From the NCBI RefSeq assembly GCF_049985285.1, contig NZ_JBNIEU010000002.1:1167001-1231000 (forward strand): a stretch of 64,000 nucleotides of DNA, given 5' to 3'. The first letter of the stretch is position 1; every line of letters begins with the position of its first letter. The notes under the pieces are model-generated. The model had not been told where the DNA came from, made no database searches, and saw only the letters and a program-made list of their open reading frames with translations. Both the position numbers and the translations under genes were made by a program. The DNA is from Aestuariirhabdus sp049985285. GTDB taxonomy: Bacteria; Pseudomonadota; Gammaproteobacteria; Pseudomonadales; Aestuariirhabdaceae. Shown here in pieces: positions 44,913-53,802 of this stretch.

Positions 44913-46129
44913 GGTGACCCTTTTTCGCTTCTGCTCTTGTTTATGCCTAGACGCTTCAGGTCAAGTTTGAGCTGCCATACCTTGATTGTCGTGGTGCCTG
45001 TCAGCAGAAAAAAGCTGTCTCTCTTTTTGCTGTAGACCATTGAGTAGTTCATACCAAGGGGAGGAAGGTTTCCGTTGGGTAATTTCGAATAACGATTACT
45101 CTTCACGTCGTATACAAAGGTAAAGGCGCGCTTGGGCTTGATTGGCTTTCGGTATCCGGAGGGTTGCTTTACAAAGGCGGTATCATCTGGCGATAGTAGA
45201 AAAACGCCATCCAGGCTACTGAACGCTACCGGGAAATGTTGGTCTTCGGGAACTGCATCGCCTGATGGTTGCATAATCTCCCAGCGTGCTGGAGCATCAT
45301 CAGTCGAAGGGTAATAGAGGTGGACACGGTTGCTGTTCCTGTGGTCACCGAAGACGGCAAAGAGTTGGTTGATCGAGTCGTACTCCATCACGTAATGGAT
45401 CTCGTGTTTACTTCCCGGGCCACTCTTTACCCATGCCTCAGCGCGGGAGGGGAGCTTCCACATCCTCCATTTGTAAAGCATTACACTCTCCGCACTAAGG
45501 TCATAGGCCGAGGCCCCGGCGAATGCTTTCGGTTGTTTGGCGTGTTGGCCAAGAATTTTCCAGTTTCTATTTTCTACGTCATAGATCCAGGTTGCCCATT
45601 CGCCTTTGTTTGACATTTTTTTACGAACAGGATTGTGCTCGGGAAACGAGGTGACGACCAGGGCCCTTCTCACCGGGTCAAATACTATGTTGTCATAACT
45701 GTGCATCGCCCAGGGGCGCAAGGTACCGGCGTTACCCGCGATATGAACTCCAGCCTCCGATATGCGATAACTGGAAACGGCCGAAGGCGGGTAGTGTTGT
45801 ATCCAGCGCCTGTTTTCTATATCAAATTGATAAACGCTGTTGTCGTGATCAAGGCCATGGGTGTCAGAGCCGAACATGTAGATTGAGTCGTATAGCGGGT
45901 CGAATGCGATCCCGGCGTGGTGATGCCGGCGCCATCCATCAGGGGTCGATTCGTAGTAGAGCTGCCAGCGATTAGTGCTATCGTTAGCTGTGAGTGGTGA
46001 TATGTGGCATAGGAAAAGAGTAGCAATCGATAACAATGCTGGCAGTGAGGTTAGGGCGGGACAATAGGGGGTAAAGTGTCGAGCGCTCTCCATCTTTATT
46101 GACACCCGTTGACGAAACATCATTAGCAT
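44909..46129 (-). CDS. Secreted Kelch-like beta-propeller protein
   Basis: The 406-residue product begins with several possible Met starts (residues 1, 3, 4 and 13); none has a strong ribosome-binding site. A signal segment ends near SPLTA (about residue 48). Repeats such as AGIAFDPLYDSIYMFGSDT, NIVFDPVRRALVVTSF and YVMEYDSINQLFAVFGD are Kelch-like blades. It is the first gene of the four-gene secreted-protein operon and diverges from the protease gene 75 bp away, implying a shared promoter region. Confidence 0.58.
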   Translation of the reverse strand: MLMMFRQRVSIKMESARHFTPYCPALTSLPALLSIATLFLCHISPLTANDSTNRWQLYYESTPDGWRRHHHAGIAFDPLYDSIYMFGSDTHGLDHDNSVYQFDIENRRWIQHYPPSAVSSYRISEAGVHIAGNAGTLRPWAMHSYDNIVFDPVRRALVVTSFPEHNPVRKKMSNKGEWATWIYDVENRNWKILGQHAKQPKAFAGASAYDLSAESVMLYKWRMWKLPSRAEAWVKSGPGSKHEIHYVMEYDSINQLFAVFGDHRNSNRVHLYYPSTDDAPARWEIMQPSGDAVPEDQHFPVAFSSLDGVFLLSPDDTAFVKQPSGYRKPIKPKRAFTFVYDVKSNRYSKLPNGNLPPLGMNYSMVYSKKRDSFFLLTGTTTIKVWQLKLDLKRLGINKSRSEKGSP

Positions 46130-46204
46130 AGCAGTACGAAGATTGGTGACTTAGAACGTACAGCTATTAACAAGAGTCAGTGTATGCACGGGGAGGGATC
46201 ACCA

Positions 46205-47011
46205 GTGAATCTGTTTAGGCGAAGACGTTGGCTCGGGTGGGTAGGTTGCGCGCTTTACCGGGGCAAAACATTTTTGATTCTGGCTCTGGGGCTTTGGGCA
46301 GGGACCCTCCCGGCTGAGGCGTTCGAGGAGGTTGTGCAGCGCGTTACGCCCTCGGTTGTCGGGGTTGGGAGCTATATGCGTACGCGCACGCCTGCTCCAC
46401 TTCTGGTCGGAACAGGCTTCGTAGTGGGTGACGGCTACCATGTCATCACCAACGATCATGTCGTAACCCAAACGTTATCGGATGAGACAGGGGAGGAGCT
46501 TGTTGTATTTGTTGGTCGAGGCCAAAATGCTGAACGCCGTAAGGCCCGGGTTATCCGGCGGGATGCACAGCATGATCTGGCTCTCTTAAGAATATCAGGG
46601 ACTGCTTTACCGGCTTTCAAGAGTGAGGCGCCGACCAGAGAGGTTCGGGAAGGGCGTTCGGTTGCGTTTACCGGGTTTCCTATCGGCGTGGTATTGGGGC
46701 TTTATCCGGTGACTCATAGAGGGTACGTATCCAGTATTGGTCCCGTTGCGATTCCGGCCGTTGATAGTTCACAGCTGGATATCAATATGATCAAGCGCTT
46801 ACGCGATCCATTTCTGGTGTTTCAACTGGATGCTACTGCTTATCCGGGCAATAGTGGTAGCCCGCTATTTGACCCCGAAACGGGGGAGTTACTCGGCGTA
46901 ATCAATAAAGTGTTTATTAAAGAGTCCAAGGAAAAGCTGCTGGAGCGTCCGAGTGGCATCACCTATGCGATACCTTCGCGTTATGTGAATGAGCTGTTGC
47001 AGGCCAGATAG
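46205..47011 (+). CDS. Secreted trypsin-like serine protease (S1C-like, no PDZ)
   Basis: A 268-residue exported protease with a hydrophobic signal (about 25-40, cleavage after AEA). The trypsin-fold triad is visible: His in TNDHVV, Asp in QHDLALL and Ser in GNSGSPLF. It resembles DegP/HtrA protease domains but stops after the protease fold, so no PDZ domain is present. The GTG at 46205 is favoured (GGAGG 8 nt upstream) over ATG 46184. It may process the neighbouring secreted proteins or act in envelope quality control. Confidence 0.78.
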   Translation: MNLFRRRRWLGWVGCALYRGKTFLILALGLWAGTLPAEAFEEVVQRVTPSVVGVGSYMRTRTPAPLLVGTGFVVGDGYHVITNDHVVTQTLSDETGEELVVFVGRGQNAERRKARVIRRDAQHDLALLRISGTALPAFKSEAPTREVREGRSVAFTGFPIGVVLGLYPVTHRGYVSSIGPVAIPAVDSSQLDINMIKRLRDPFLVFQLDATAYPGNSGSPLFDPETGELLGVINKVFIKESKEKLLERPSGITYAIPSRYVNELLQAR

Positions 47012-47037
47012 CTTGAGTCCGCTTTGATGGGGGTAAC

Positions 47038-47307
47038 CTAAAAGTGGCGCCGATCAAATTGCTCACGGCGGTCATAGATGACGGGGCGGCCATCGGCATC
47101 TATAAACGGATAATAGACAACAGAGGCGTTTCGTCTACGAATAAAGCTGGATCGCCGTTTAGCCTCGAGGGAAGAATCGAGAGCCTGGCTTACGCTCATT
47201 CCGTGCCCCCGTTGGTTATGACGTAAACTGCTTGAAAACAGAAGGATAGTGGCGAGTATCGCCCCAAGCAGCAGCATAGCACTGATTAAGTACAGATCTT
47301 CCGACAT
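47038..47307 (-). CDS. Small single-span membrane protein, hypothetical
   Basis: An 89-residue product from the ATG at 47307 (GGGAAG 7 nt upstream; a longer frame to 47412 has no signal). One transmembrane helix covers about residues 5-25, followed by a basic stretch (SLEAKRRSSFIRRRN) and the tail YYPFIDADGRPVIYDRREQFDRRH. The tail has a D-G-R-P-x-x-Y-D-R-R pattern I recognise only as a recurrent unknown. Its context (between a protease and a HAD-like gene) gives no function. Confidence 0.5.
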   Translation of the reverse strand: MSEDLYLISAMLLLGAILATILLFSSSLRHNQRGHGMSVSQALDSSLEAKRRSSFIRRRNASVVYYPFIDADGRPVIYDRREQFDRRHF

Positions 47308-47520
47308 GGTTAATCTTCCCGGGTGGACTTGCCTCCCAATGTGCCGGCCGTACAGCATAGTGGCTGGAATTGAACCCTGCTCCTTCGTAACGCTAGCTCC
47401 TGGAGTAATCATTGAGCAAATACTATACCGAGCTGGATAAGTTTACGTTTATCAGTTGGTTAGCTATACCTAATATCCAGGCGTATCCTAGAATGTTAAA
47501 AATACTGACAGGAGTTGAAG

Positions 47521-47853
47521 ATGGAGGGTTGGATTGGTGTTGATCTTGACGGAACCCTTGCCCACTACGATCACTGGCGCGGACCTGCCCACGTGGGTAA
47601 GCCCATCGAGCCGATGCTGCGGCGCGTAAAAGCCTGGATTCAACAGGGGGAAGATGTGCGTATATTTACCGCCCGGGCATCGGTCCCGGAGTATATCCCT
47701 CCCGTTAAACGTTGGTTGGCCGAGCAGGGGCTCGGAGACCTTATAGTCACCAATCAAAAAGATTTTGCTATGGTGCAATTATGGGATGATCGATGTGTGC
47801 AGGTTAAAAAAAACCAAGGAGAGCCGTTGATAAAAAGAGGCTTTTTCAGTTAA
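47521..47853 (+). CDS. Small HAD-like hydrolase
   Basis: A 110-residue protein with HAD motif I GVDLDGTLA (nucleophile and acid Asp near residue 7-9), a motif II Thr in IFTARAS, and a late WDDR aspartate pair that could be motif IV. It is far shorter than full HAD phosphatases, so it represents a cap-less minimal fold. AGGAG lies 6 nt before the ATG. Possible phosphatase of a sugar or nucleotide; substrate unknown. It converges on the flippase gene. Confidence 0.62.
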   Translation: MEGWIGVDLDGTLAHYDHWRGPAHVGKPIEPMLRRVKAWIQQGEDVRIFTARASVPEYIPPVKRWLAEQGLGDLIVTNQKDFAMVQLWDDRCVQVKKNQGEPLIKRGFFS

Positions 47854-47864
47854 TAGCGACCTGT

Positions 47865-49334
47865 TTATTGATTGTTTTTACGGCTCCAGAGCAGTGAGTC
47901 TTTGGCAAGCTGGAGCCAGCGCTGGCTCTCCTGGCGGAGCTCTGGAACGGGTGCCAGGAGTACAAGTAGCAGGTAGACTAGCGCGCCCCAAGTAGCGGTG
48001 CCTAGCAGGTAAAACCAACTCTGGTGGTCGATGATAAGGTAATCACTCAGGAGTAAAGCCGCGACCATGGCCAGGTTCATGATAAGAGCCGGAACCATTG
48101 ACCGAGGAACGATGGAGAAAGAGCCTCCTAAGGTTCGGCATGCCAACCTCGACATCCTTAACGATAAATAGGCAAAGCTGGGAAGCATCGCCATTGCTAC
48201 TCCAACGATGCCCCACTGTACCCCTATAAGCACTGCCACCAATTTTATAACCGTCGCCTGAAGTTGGATGGGTATCTCTTTCCCCAGCTGGTTTTGTGCC
48301 GCCACAACCGCTCCCGAATAGATCGAAACAGTACTGAGCATTGAAACAACGCAAAACACCTGTAGTGCAGGTACGCAAAACAGCCATTTCTCTCCATAGA
48401 CGAGCAATACAAAAGGCTCTGCAATCCAGGCTAAGCCCACGTAAAAAGGCCAACTGATCGCTTGCATCATGATTAATGTTTTACGGAAAAGGTAGGTGGA
48501 TTGATCCCTGTTGTCCTGAAGCGCCGACAGAGCACGGAACAGGGTTTTGTACGCCGAGGATACAACGATTTTAGTGGGCATCTCTGCAAGGCTGCTAGCC
48601 TTGTTCAATAAACCAACCTGGTGGGTTCCAAGCTGATAGCTCGTAATGAGATTTTCCAGCTGTTTGCGTGTGTAAATGACGATCTCAATAGACGCAAACT
48701 TCATCCCGAACCACCCGAGTTGAGTTGCAGTCTGGTGTTGGTAACGATACTTTGGGGTCCAGCGACTCAATCTGATCAGTACCACCGCCTGAAAAACAGC
48801 TCCGATCAATCCTCCGATAATCAGGCTCCAGGCCTGAAAGTTCTCCGTTGCGAGATAGATACTACAACTGGAACTTACTATCAGGGTGATCATGCGGACG
48901 ACGGCAATTTCTCTTATTCGTTGGTCACGATTAAGAAGAGCCGATGGGATATTGGATAGCGGACGGATAAGAAAGGAGAGCGCGGAAACTCGCAGCATAT
49001 CCCGGTACTCGGGATCGCTAAACCATTCGGAAAACGAGGGGGCTATAGCGTAGAAAGCCAGAAAGATGAGCAGGCAGATCATACTCTGCACCGTAAACAC
49101 TATATTGGCGTCGTCGACCTCGAGCTTTTTAGCCTGGACCAACGCAATCCCCATCCCCCCAGCGGCGATAAGGCCTGCGGCCCCGGTGAACACCTGTATG
49201 GTAACCAACATGCCGAAGTCGGCAGGAGCGAGTAGCCGGGCCAGAACCACTCCTGAAACAAACATAAGTATATTTTGCCCGACATTACCTCCAAGCATCC
49301 ATAAGGTGTTATGGCGGAGCTGTTGACTAAGCAT
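47865..49334 (-). CDS. Wzx-type flippase (MOP/PST superfamily)
   Basis: The 489-residue membrane protein has about 12-14 hydrophobic helices and the N-terminus NTLWMLGGNVGQNILMFVSG, then LLAPADFGML, typical of polysaccharide exporters of the PST type. It should flip the lipid-linked repeat unit to the periplasmic face for the polymerase-like protein at 27336. It lies 42 bp downstream of the initiating transferase gene and probably shares its transcript. Confidence 0.85.
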   Translation of the reverse strand: MLSQQLRHNTLWMLGGNVGQNILMFVSGVVLARLLAPADFGMLVTIQVFTGAAGLIAAGGMGIALVQAKKLEVDDANIVFTVQSMICLLIFLAFYAIAPSFSEWFSDPEYRDMLRVSALSFLIRPLSNIPSALLNRDQRIREIAVVRMITLIVSSSCSIYLATENFQAWSLIIGGLIGAVFQAVVLIRLSRWTPKYRYQHQTATQLGWFGMKFASIEIVIYTRKQLENLITSYQLGTHQVGLLNKASSLAEMPTKIVVSSAYKTLFRALSALQDNRDQSTYLFRKTLIMMQAISWPFYVGLAWIAEPFVLLVYGEKWLFCVPALQVFCVVSMLSTVSIYSGAVVAAQNQLGKEIPIQLQATVIKLVAVLIGVQWGIVGVAMAMLPSFAYLSLRMSRLACRTLGGSFSIVPRSMVPALIMNLAMVAALLLSDYLIIDHQSWFYLLGTATWGALVYLLLVLLAPVPELRQESQRWLQLAKDSLLWSRKNNQ

Positions 49335-49376
49335 CGGAAATTGAGCTGCTTCTAATGATGCGTGAAACAGGCATCG

Positions 49377-50780
49377 CTATCGTGCACCCTTGCCGAAAAG
49401 TATGACCTCTGCCGTTTGAATCAAAATCAGTATATCGAGAAAAAGGCTATGGTTTTTTAGGTAGTAGAGGTCGTATTTAAATTTTTGACGTGAATCATTC
49501 ACTGTGGCGCCGTAGGGGTAGCAAAGTTGGGCCCAGCCTACAAGACCAGGCTTTATGCGATGGCGTTCGTCGTAATAGGGTATCTCCACCTTTAGTGTTT
49601 CAACAAACTCTGGACGCTCCGGACGGGGCCCTACGAAACTCATCTCCCCTTTTAGGACATTGACCAGCTGGGGTAGCTCATCAATACGGTATTTTCTTAT
49701 AAATTTTCCGATTCGAGTTGTTCGAGGATCGTCTTCGGATGCCCACACCGCACCGTTTTTTTCAGCTTCCATGATCATGCTTCTAAATTTCAATAATTCA
49801 AAAGGTTTACCCCCTAAGCCGGTTCTTGTTTGTCGGTATAGAGCGGGGTATGCGATGCCGTCGACGAGTTTAATTGCCATCCAGGTAAGAATAAGAATGG
49901 GGGCACTGAGAAGCAGTAGGGATAATGCCGATAGAATATCGAACAGCCTGCGCGTTTCCAGCTGGTAAACGCCCGTATGGAATCCGTCGGAAAAAATTAT
50001 CCATCCAGGGCTTAGCAGCTCTATTTCTATGGTTCCGGTCTCTCGTTCAAAAAAGCTGACCTCATCAATTACCTCGATACCCAACATTTTGCATTCAAGG
50101 AGTTCGTTGACCGGTAAAAACTGACGCCGGTCATCTACCGCAACGACAACCTCATCAATTTGGTGCGCAATGCAGAGCTTGCTTAGCGACAGATCGGTTT
50201 CAATGGCGCGATCCTTACAGATAAACTCTTCACCAGGAGTGGGTAGGTAACCGACGATTTTGAACCCTCGGCGGTCGGACTCTCGGCGGAATCGGCTGGC
50301 AATGAGATTGGCTCGTTGTCCCGCACCCAGGACGAGCACGCGTATGCGGAGCAGTTTTTCATCGACCAACTTTCCAAATACAAGTCGAGTCGCGGCGAGA
50401 AACAATAAGTTAATGGCAGCCGAAATAAAGAACACTCCCCGGCCGATAATAAGCTCGGGTACCAGATAATAAAATAGTGCCAATGTTATGTTGGCCAGGG
50501 TGAAGCTGATCAGCGTCCGCAGTATCAGTCCGCTGGAGCCTTCCCGCAATCGCGATTGATACATCCCCAGTGCGTACATACAGACGATGAAAGTTGCGCT
50601 CACCAGAACCGCGCGGTACGTCAGGGGGAGCAGATCCGGGTTATCCAGCTCCGGAGCCAGCGATTCGTAGCGTAGCCAGATCGCACAGAAAATACCGGTG
50701 AAAAAGAGCGCAGACTCCACGAGTCCGAGAATTAGGTAGGGCGTTTTTATATGGTGATTGAATATTCTTATGCTACTCAC
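49377..50780 (-). CDS. PEP-CTERM/XrtA system initiating glycosyltransferase (sugar-1-phosphate polyprenyl transferase)
   Basis: A 467-residue protein of the exosortase-linked TIGR03013 group. Four or five membrane helices come first, then a Rossmann-like region (RVLVLGAGQRAN near 145-156) and a C-terminal bacterial sugar-transferase domain with RQTRTGLGGKPFELLKF, RKYRIDELPQL and MSFVGPRPERPEF. It starts repeat-unit synthesis by moving a sugar-1-phosphate to undecaprenyl phosphate. The start is GTG at 50780 with AAGGGA 6 nt upstream. It is separated from the core XrtA operon by about 20 kb. Confidence 0.9.
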   Translation of the reverse strand: MSSIRIFNHHIKTPYLILGLVESALFFTGIFCAIWLRYESLAPELDNPDLLPLTYRAVLVSATFIVCMYALGMYQSRLREGSSGLILRTLISFTLANITLALFYYLVPELIIGRGVFFISAAINLLFLAATRLVFGKLVDEKLLRIRVLVLGAGQRANLIASRFRRESDRRGFKIVGYLPTPGEEFICKDRAIETDLSLSKLCIAHQIDEVVVAVDDRRQFLPVNELLECKMLGIEVIDEVSFFERETGTIEIELLSPGWIIFSDGFHTGVYQLETRRLFDILSALSLLLLSAPILILTWMAIKLVDGIAYPALYRQTRTGLGGKPFELLKFRSMIMEAEKNGAVWASEDDPRTTRIGKFIRKYRIDELPQLVNVLKGEMSFVGPRPERPEFVETLKVEIPYYDERHRIKPGLVGWAQLCYPYGATVNDSRQKFKYDLYYLKNHSLFLDILILIQTAEVILFGKGAR

Positions 50781-51246
50781 ACTAAGTCCCTTTTCGGCGC
50801 CGCATTCCGTTTGCGATGGTCGGTTTCAGTATATAACACAGCGTTGAGGGCGCATCGCCCAAATATATCTATTAGCCATAAAAAATAAGTTCTATATGCA
50901 TCGGTCTGTGTGTTTGGCGCTGCTCCGGGGGAGTAGTGGACCCCTTTGTGGGGCGGTTTCAGGCGCAAAGTCGCTGGTCACTCGTTCACCCTTCAGGCTT
51001 TTTTTCCAGGTCCCGTTTCTTTTAGACTAGTGTAGTAGTTGACCACTAATAGGTTTTTTGGCGAACGTTTTTTCTTTATGGCCGTTAACGCAGCTATATT
51101 AGATCAAACGAGGGTTGGCCATTTCAGATAGTTGCAGACAGATCTTTTGGGAGTCCTGCATTTGCCCAGCGCCCTAGCAACACAAAGGAGCTCCCTAAAT
51201 TAACCCGACCGGCTCGGGGCACTATAGAGTCAACACTGGAGTTAGG
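50781..51246. other. 466-bp divergent intergenic region
   Basis: The region lies between the initiating transferase (-) and the asparagine-synthase-like gene (+) and holds no credible reading frame. It has AT-rich patches near 50830-50895 and 51000-51110, a short CCCC/GGGG hairpin at 50941-50953, and GGAG (51238-51241) 5 nt before the ATG at 51247. I found no good promoter pair or known riboswitch; a GEMM-like fragment at 50962 is incomplete. It probably holds both promoters and operator sites. Confidence 0.5.
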
Positions 51247-52905
51247 ATGGAGCTAAGCAGGATACTGGATGAGCGTATGCCTCCGCTGGGCTGGTTTCTA
51301 CAGCGTCACGGTAGAAGCGCGAGTGTCACCTATGGCGCGGGTGTCGAGTGGATTAACGGGAGGCTGGTAGAGGGGGTATGGTCAGAGAGTTTTAGTGAGG
51401 GGCATCCTGAGCAAAGCCTGAATCTGTTCGGGAGTTGTGTGTGCTTTACGGGCAATACGATTTTGATCTGTGCCTGCACATCACCCCTGGAGCCTATCTA
51501 TTTTTGTCAACAAAGCGGGGCTTTTTACGCATCCAACTCTCAGGTTCTTTTACTTGCAGGGTTAGGAAAAAGGCTTGTTCCTGGTTGCACTGAGTACGCT
51601 GCATTGAACCAGTTGCGTACACGGGGTCTGGAACAGGTTATCGTTCAGGTGCCGGTAAGTGGCGGAACAATAAATCGATTTATTCATCATAACCTTTTGA
51701 TTAACGAGAGCGACTATGAGGTGGTTGAAAAGAAAAGGCCGAACGCTTTTCGCTCCTATACCCATTACAAGGAGTATCTCCAGGCGAGCCTGCATGGATG
51801 CATAGATAATGCCCGTTACCAATCAAGACATACCCGCTATGAGCTGGTGACGACCCAGTCCCGGGGCTACGATTCTACCGCGATCAACGCATTGCTAAAT
51901 AAAAAGTATCCTTTAAGAGCGTTCACCTGTAGGGACTCTAAACCTATTGGTGAGGTTTATCGTTCGGGAAAAAAACGTGTAGGCCCAAGCGACGAGGGTT
52001 CGGAGATCGCTTCCCAGCTCGGCTTCGAATGTGAGGTGATTGAAAGGAGTGATTTCGAGAGATACCCGGAACTTGAAATTTTTATGAACGCGGCGGTACA
52101 CAATAATGAAGATAGAAACGTGCTCCCCATTTTTGCCAAAGTAGACAAACCATCCGTGCTGTTGACCGGTAACGCGGGTGAGCTGTGGTACACCTGGCGC
52201 GGAATGGAGCATGCCCATTACGAGGGCGATGCGGATAACCTGCTGAAAAAGGGGGATCTCGGCGGCTTCGGTATGAGTGAAGTGAGGTTATGGCACAACA
52301 TTGTCCATATAACGGTACCTCTGATTGGTGCGGTTCAGAGGCTTAGTGTTCATGACATTACAGAGTCTGAAGAGATGAGTCCCTGGCGACTCAATAATGA
52401 CTACGATCGCCCCATTCCGCGCAGAATAGCCGAAGAGGCGGGAGTGAGCCGAGAAAACTTTGGGCAAAGTAAGATGGGGTCCGTAGTGATGATGCCTACT
52501 CCGGAACTTCCCCTTGATCCCGCTTATAGAAAAGCATTTCTGAAAGACCTGGTGGCTCGAAAACTTTTGCATCCATTGCAGCGTCCTTTTCTAGGTTGGG
52601 TGCAGCGCTACAACAACTGGATACTTTGGAATAATCCAAACCGCTATTTTAGTGACCACCGACGTTATCGCCTAATCTATTACTGCTCTCGTTTACTCGA
52701 AAAAGTTACAGGAAAACGCTATAGATTCAGGCCTGTTTTGGAGCATTTAACAGCAGAGCTCTATCGGTACTCCTGTAACGAGCTGGCAGCCCGGTATAGT
52801 TGGTTAGAGAAAAAGGTTGAGGATAACTCTTCTGCACTAGCGGTGGCCGACACGACCGATAAACACCCCCATGAGCACAACTCCGCCGGCGAGCAGTTGG
52901 GGTAG
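51247..52905 (+). CDS. Divergent asparagine-synthase-like protein with altered PP-loop
   Basis: A 552-residue protein. It starts MELSRIL, so there is no N-terminal glutaminase Cys, and the PP-loop reads SRGYDST (residues 205-211) where SGGLDSS is normal: the first Gly is Arg and Leu is Tyr. The fold can still be followed (LVTTQSRGYDSTA, then SDEGSEIASQLGF), but the GDGGDE motif is replaced by LTGNAGELWY. It may bind ATP weakly or have another role. Its 3' end overlaps the transporter gene by 69 bp. Standing alone on the plus strand, it is probably transcribed from 50781-51246. Confidence 0.68.
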   Translation: MELSRILDERMPPLGWFLQRHGRSASVTYGAGVEWINGRLVEGVWSESFSEGHPEQSLNLFGSCVCFTGNTILICACTSPLEPIYFCQQSGAFYASNSQVLLLAGLGKRLVPGCTEYAALNQLRTRGLEQVIVQVPVSGGTINRFIHHNLLINESDYEVVEKKRPNAFRSYTHYKEYLQASLHGCIDNARYQSRHTRYELVTTQSRGYDSTAINALLNKKYPLRAFTCRDSKPIGEVYRSGKKRVGPSDEGSEIASQLGFECEVIERSDFERYPELEIFMNAAVHNNEDRNVLPIFAKVDKPSVLLTGNAGELWYTWRGMEHAHYEGDADNLLKKGDLGGFGMSEVRLWHNIVHITVPLIGAVQRLSVHDITESEEMSPWRLNNDYDRPIPRRIAEEAGVSRENFGQSKMGSVVMMPTPELPLDPAYRKAFLKDLVARKLLHPLQRPFLGWVQRYNNWILWNNPNRYFSDHRRYRLIYYCSRLLEKVTGKRYRFRPVLEHLTAELYRYSCNELAARYSWLEKKVEDNSSALAVADTTDKHPHEHNSAGEQLG

Positions 52906-53730
52906 GGTGAATCGTTCCCCGAGTACCGCCATAGCGAGCAGTGCGGTGCACAGCGGAAGAAGGTTGATAAAACTTGTAGCAAGGGAGGCCGGCATCTGGC
53001 CCACGGCGTAGTTAAACAAACCGTAGGCACCGAGGGTGACGATAATGCCCAGATAAAGAATCGCCATCAAGGCGTCTGGTGCGATGGTTGTTGGCATCCC
53101 CTCAAGCAAGGCTAGAGGGAAAAAGAAGATGGCACCAATCAGTGCCTGTACCGCGGTTAGAAACAGGGGGCGGTAGCGGCTTGAAAGGTGCTTCAGGATC
53201 AGGGTATAACCGGCTGCACAAGCCATTGCCAACAGCTCAAGGAAATTTCCCAGTAACGGGTTTGGTGCCTGTTCGTCAGTTGGACTACTAAGGCTCAGCC
53301 AGAGGCTACCCGCGACAGCGATGAAGAATCCGATCAGGGAAAGGCGGGTTATTTTCTCCTTCAGGAAAAGATAAGCGCCCAATGCAACCAGCAAGGGAAG
53401 TGTTGCGGATATCATTCCGGCTTGGGCAGCACTGGTATTTATTAGAGCATAGGCCTCAAAAATAAAGTAAAGGCAGGGCTCAAAAGCGGCCATTGCGATC
53501 AGGTAGCGCCAGTCCCCTTTACGGTACTTGGGGCGCCCAAGCATTGGAAGCAGAAGAATAAAGCAGCAGGTTGCGGCTACCATGCGCGCGAAAATCACCA
53601 CCATCGGTGTATAGCTTTCGAAGGCGATCTTTAAGGCGATAAAAGAGCTGCTCCACAGGAGTACGGCGCAGAGAAGGGCCAGAGTGGGTAATCGCAGGGA
53701 GTGGGGAGGGCTCAAAGCAGGTCCGGTCAC
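52837..53730 (-). CDS. DMT superfamily (EamA) transporter
   Basis: A 297-residue inner-membrane protein with ten hydrophobic helices arranged as two EamA repeats (CAVLLWSSSFIALK and, in the second half, MACAAGYTLILKHLS). Family members move small metabolites, often outward. It lies 72 bp downstream of the atuG-like SDR on the same strand, where an acyl-CoA synthetase (atuH) occurs in Pseudomonas. It could export or import a terpenoid or a by-product, or be unrelated. Its 3' end overlaps the asparagine-synthase-like gene tail-to-tail by 69 bp. Confidence 0.78.
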   Translation of the reverse strand: MTGPALSPPHSLRLPTLALLCAVLLWSSSFIALKIAFESYTPMVVIFARMVAATCCFILLLPMLGRPKYRKGDWRYLIAMAAFEPCLYFIFEAYALINTSAAQAGMISATLPLLVALGAYLFLKEKITRLSLIGFFIAVAGSLWLSLSSPTDEQAPNPLLGNFLELLAMACAAGYTLILKHLSSRYRPLFLTAVQALIGAIFFFPLALLEGMPTTIAPDALMAILYLGIIVTLGAYGLFNYAVGQMPASLATSFINLLPLCTALLAMAVLGERFTLPQLLAGGVVLMGVFIGRVGHR

Positions 53731-53802
53731 GTGATTTTGGGGCGAGTATAACGGCAGTCAAGGCCCTGCACCAGAGACCACAGGATGCTGTTTGAGGACG
53801 CC

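Noticed and set aside
50962..50985. GGCGCAAAG segment resembling part of a GEMM (c-di-GMP-I) riboswitch
   Set aside because: The GGGCAAACC element and the tetraloop-receptor part are missing, and the stem does not close.
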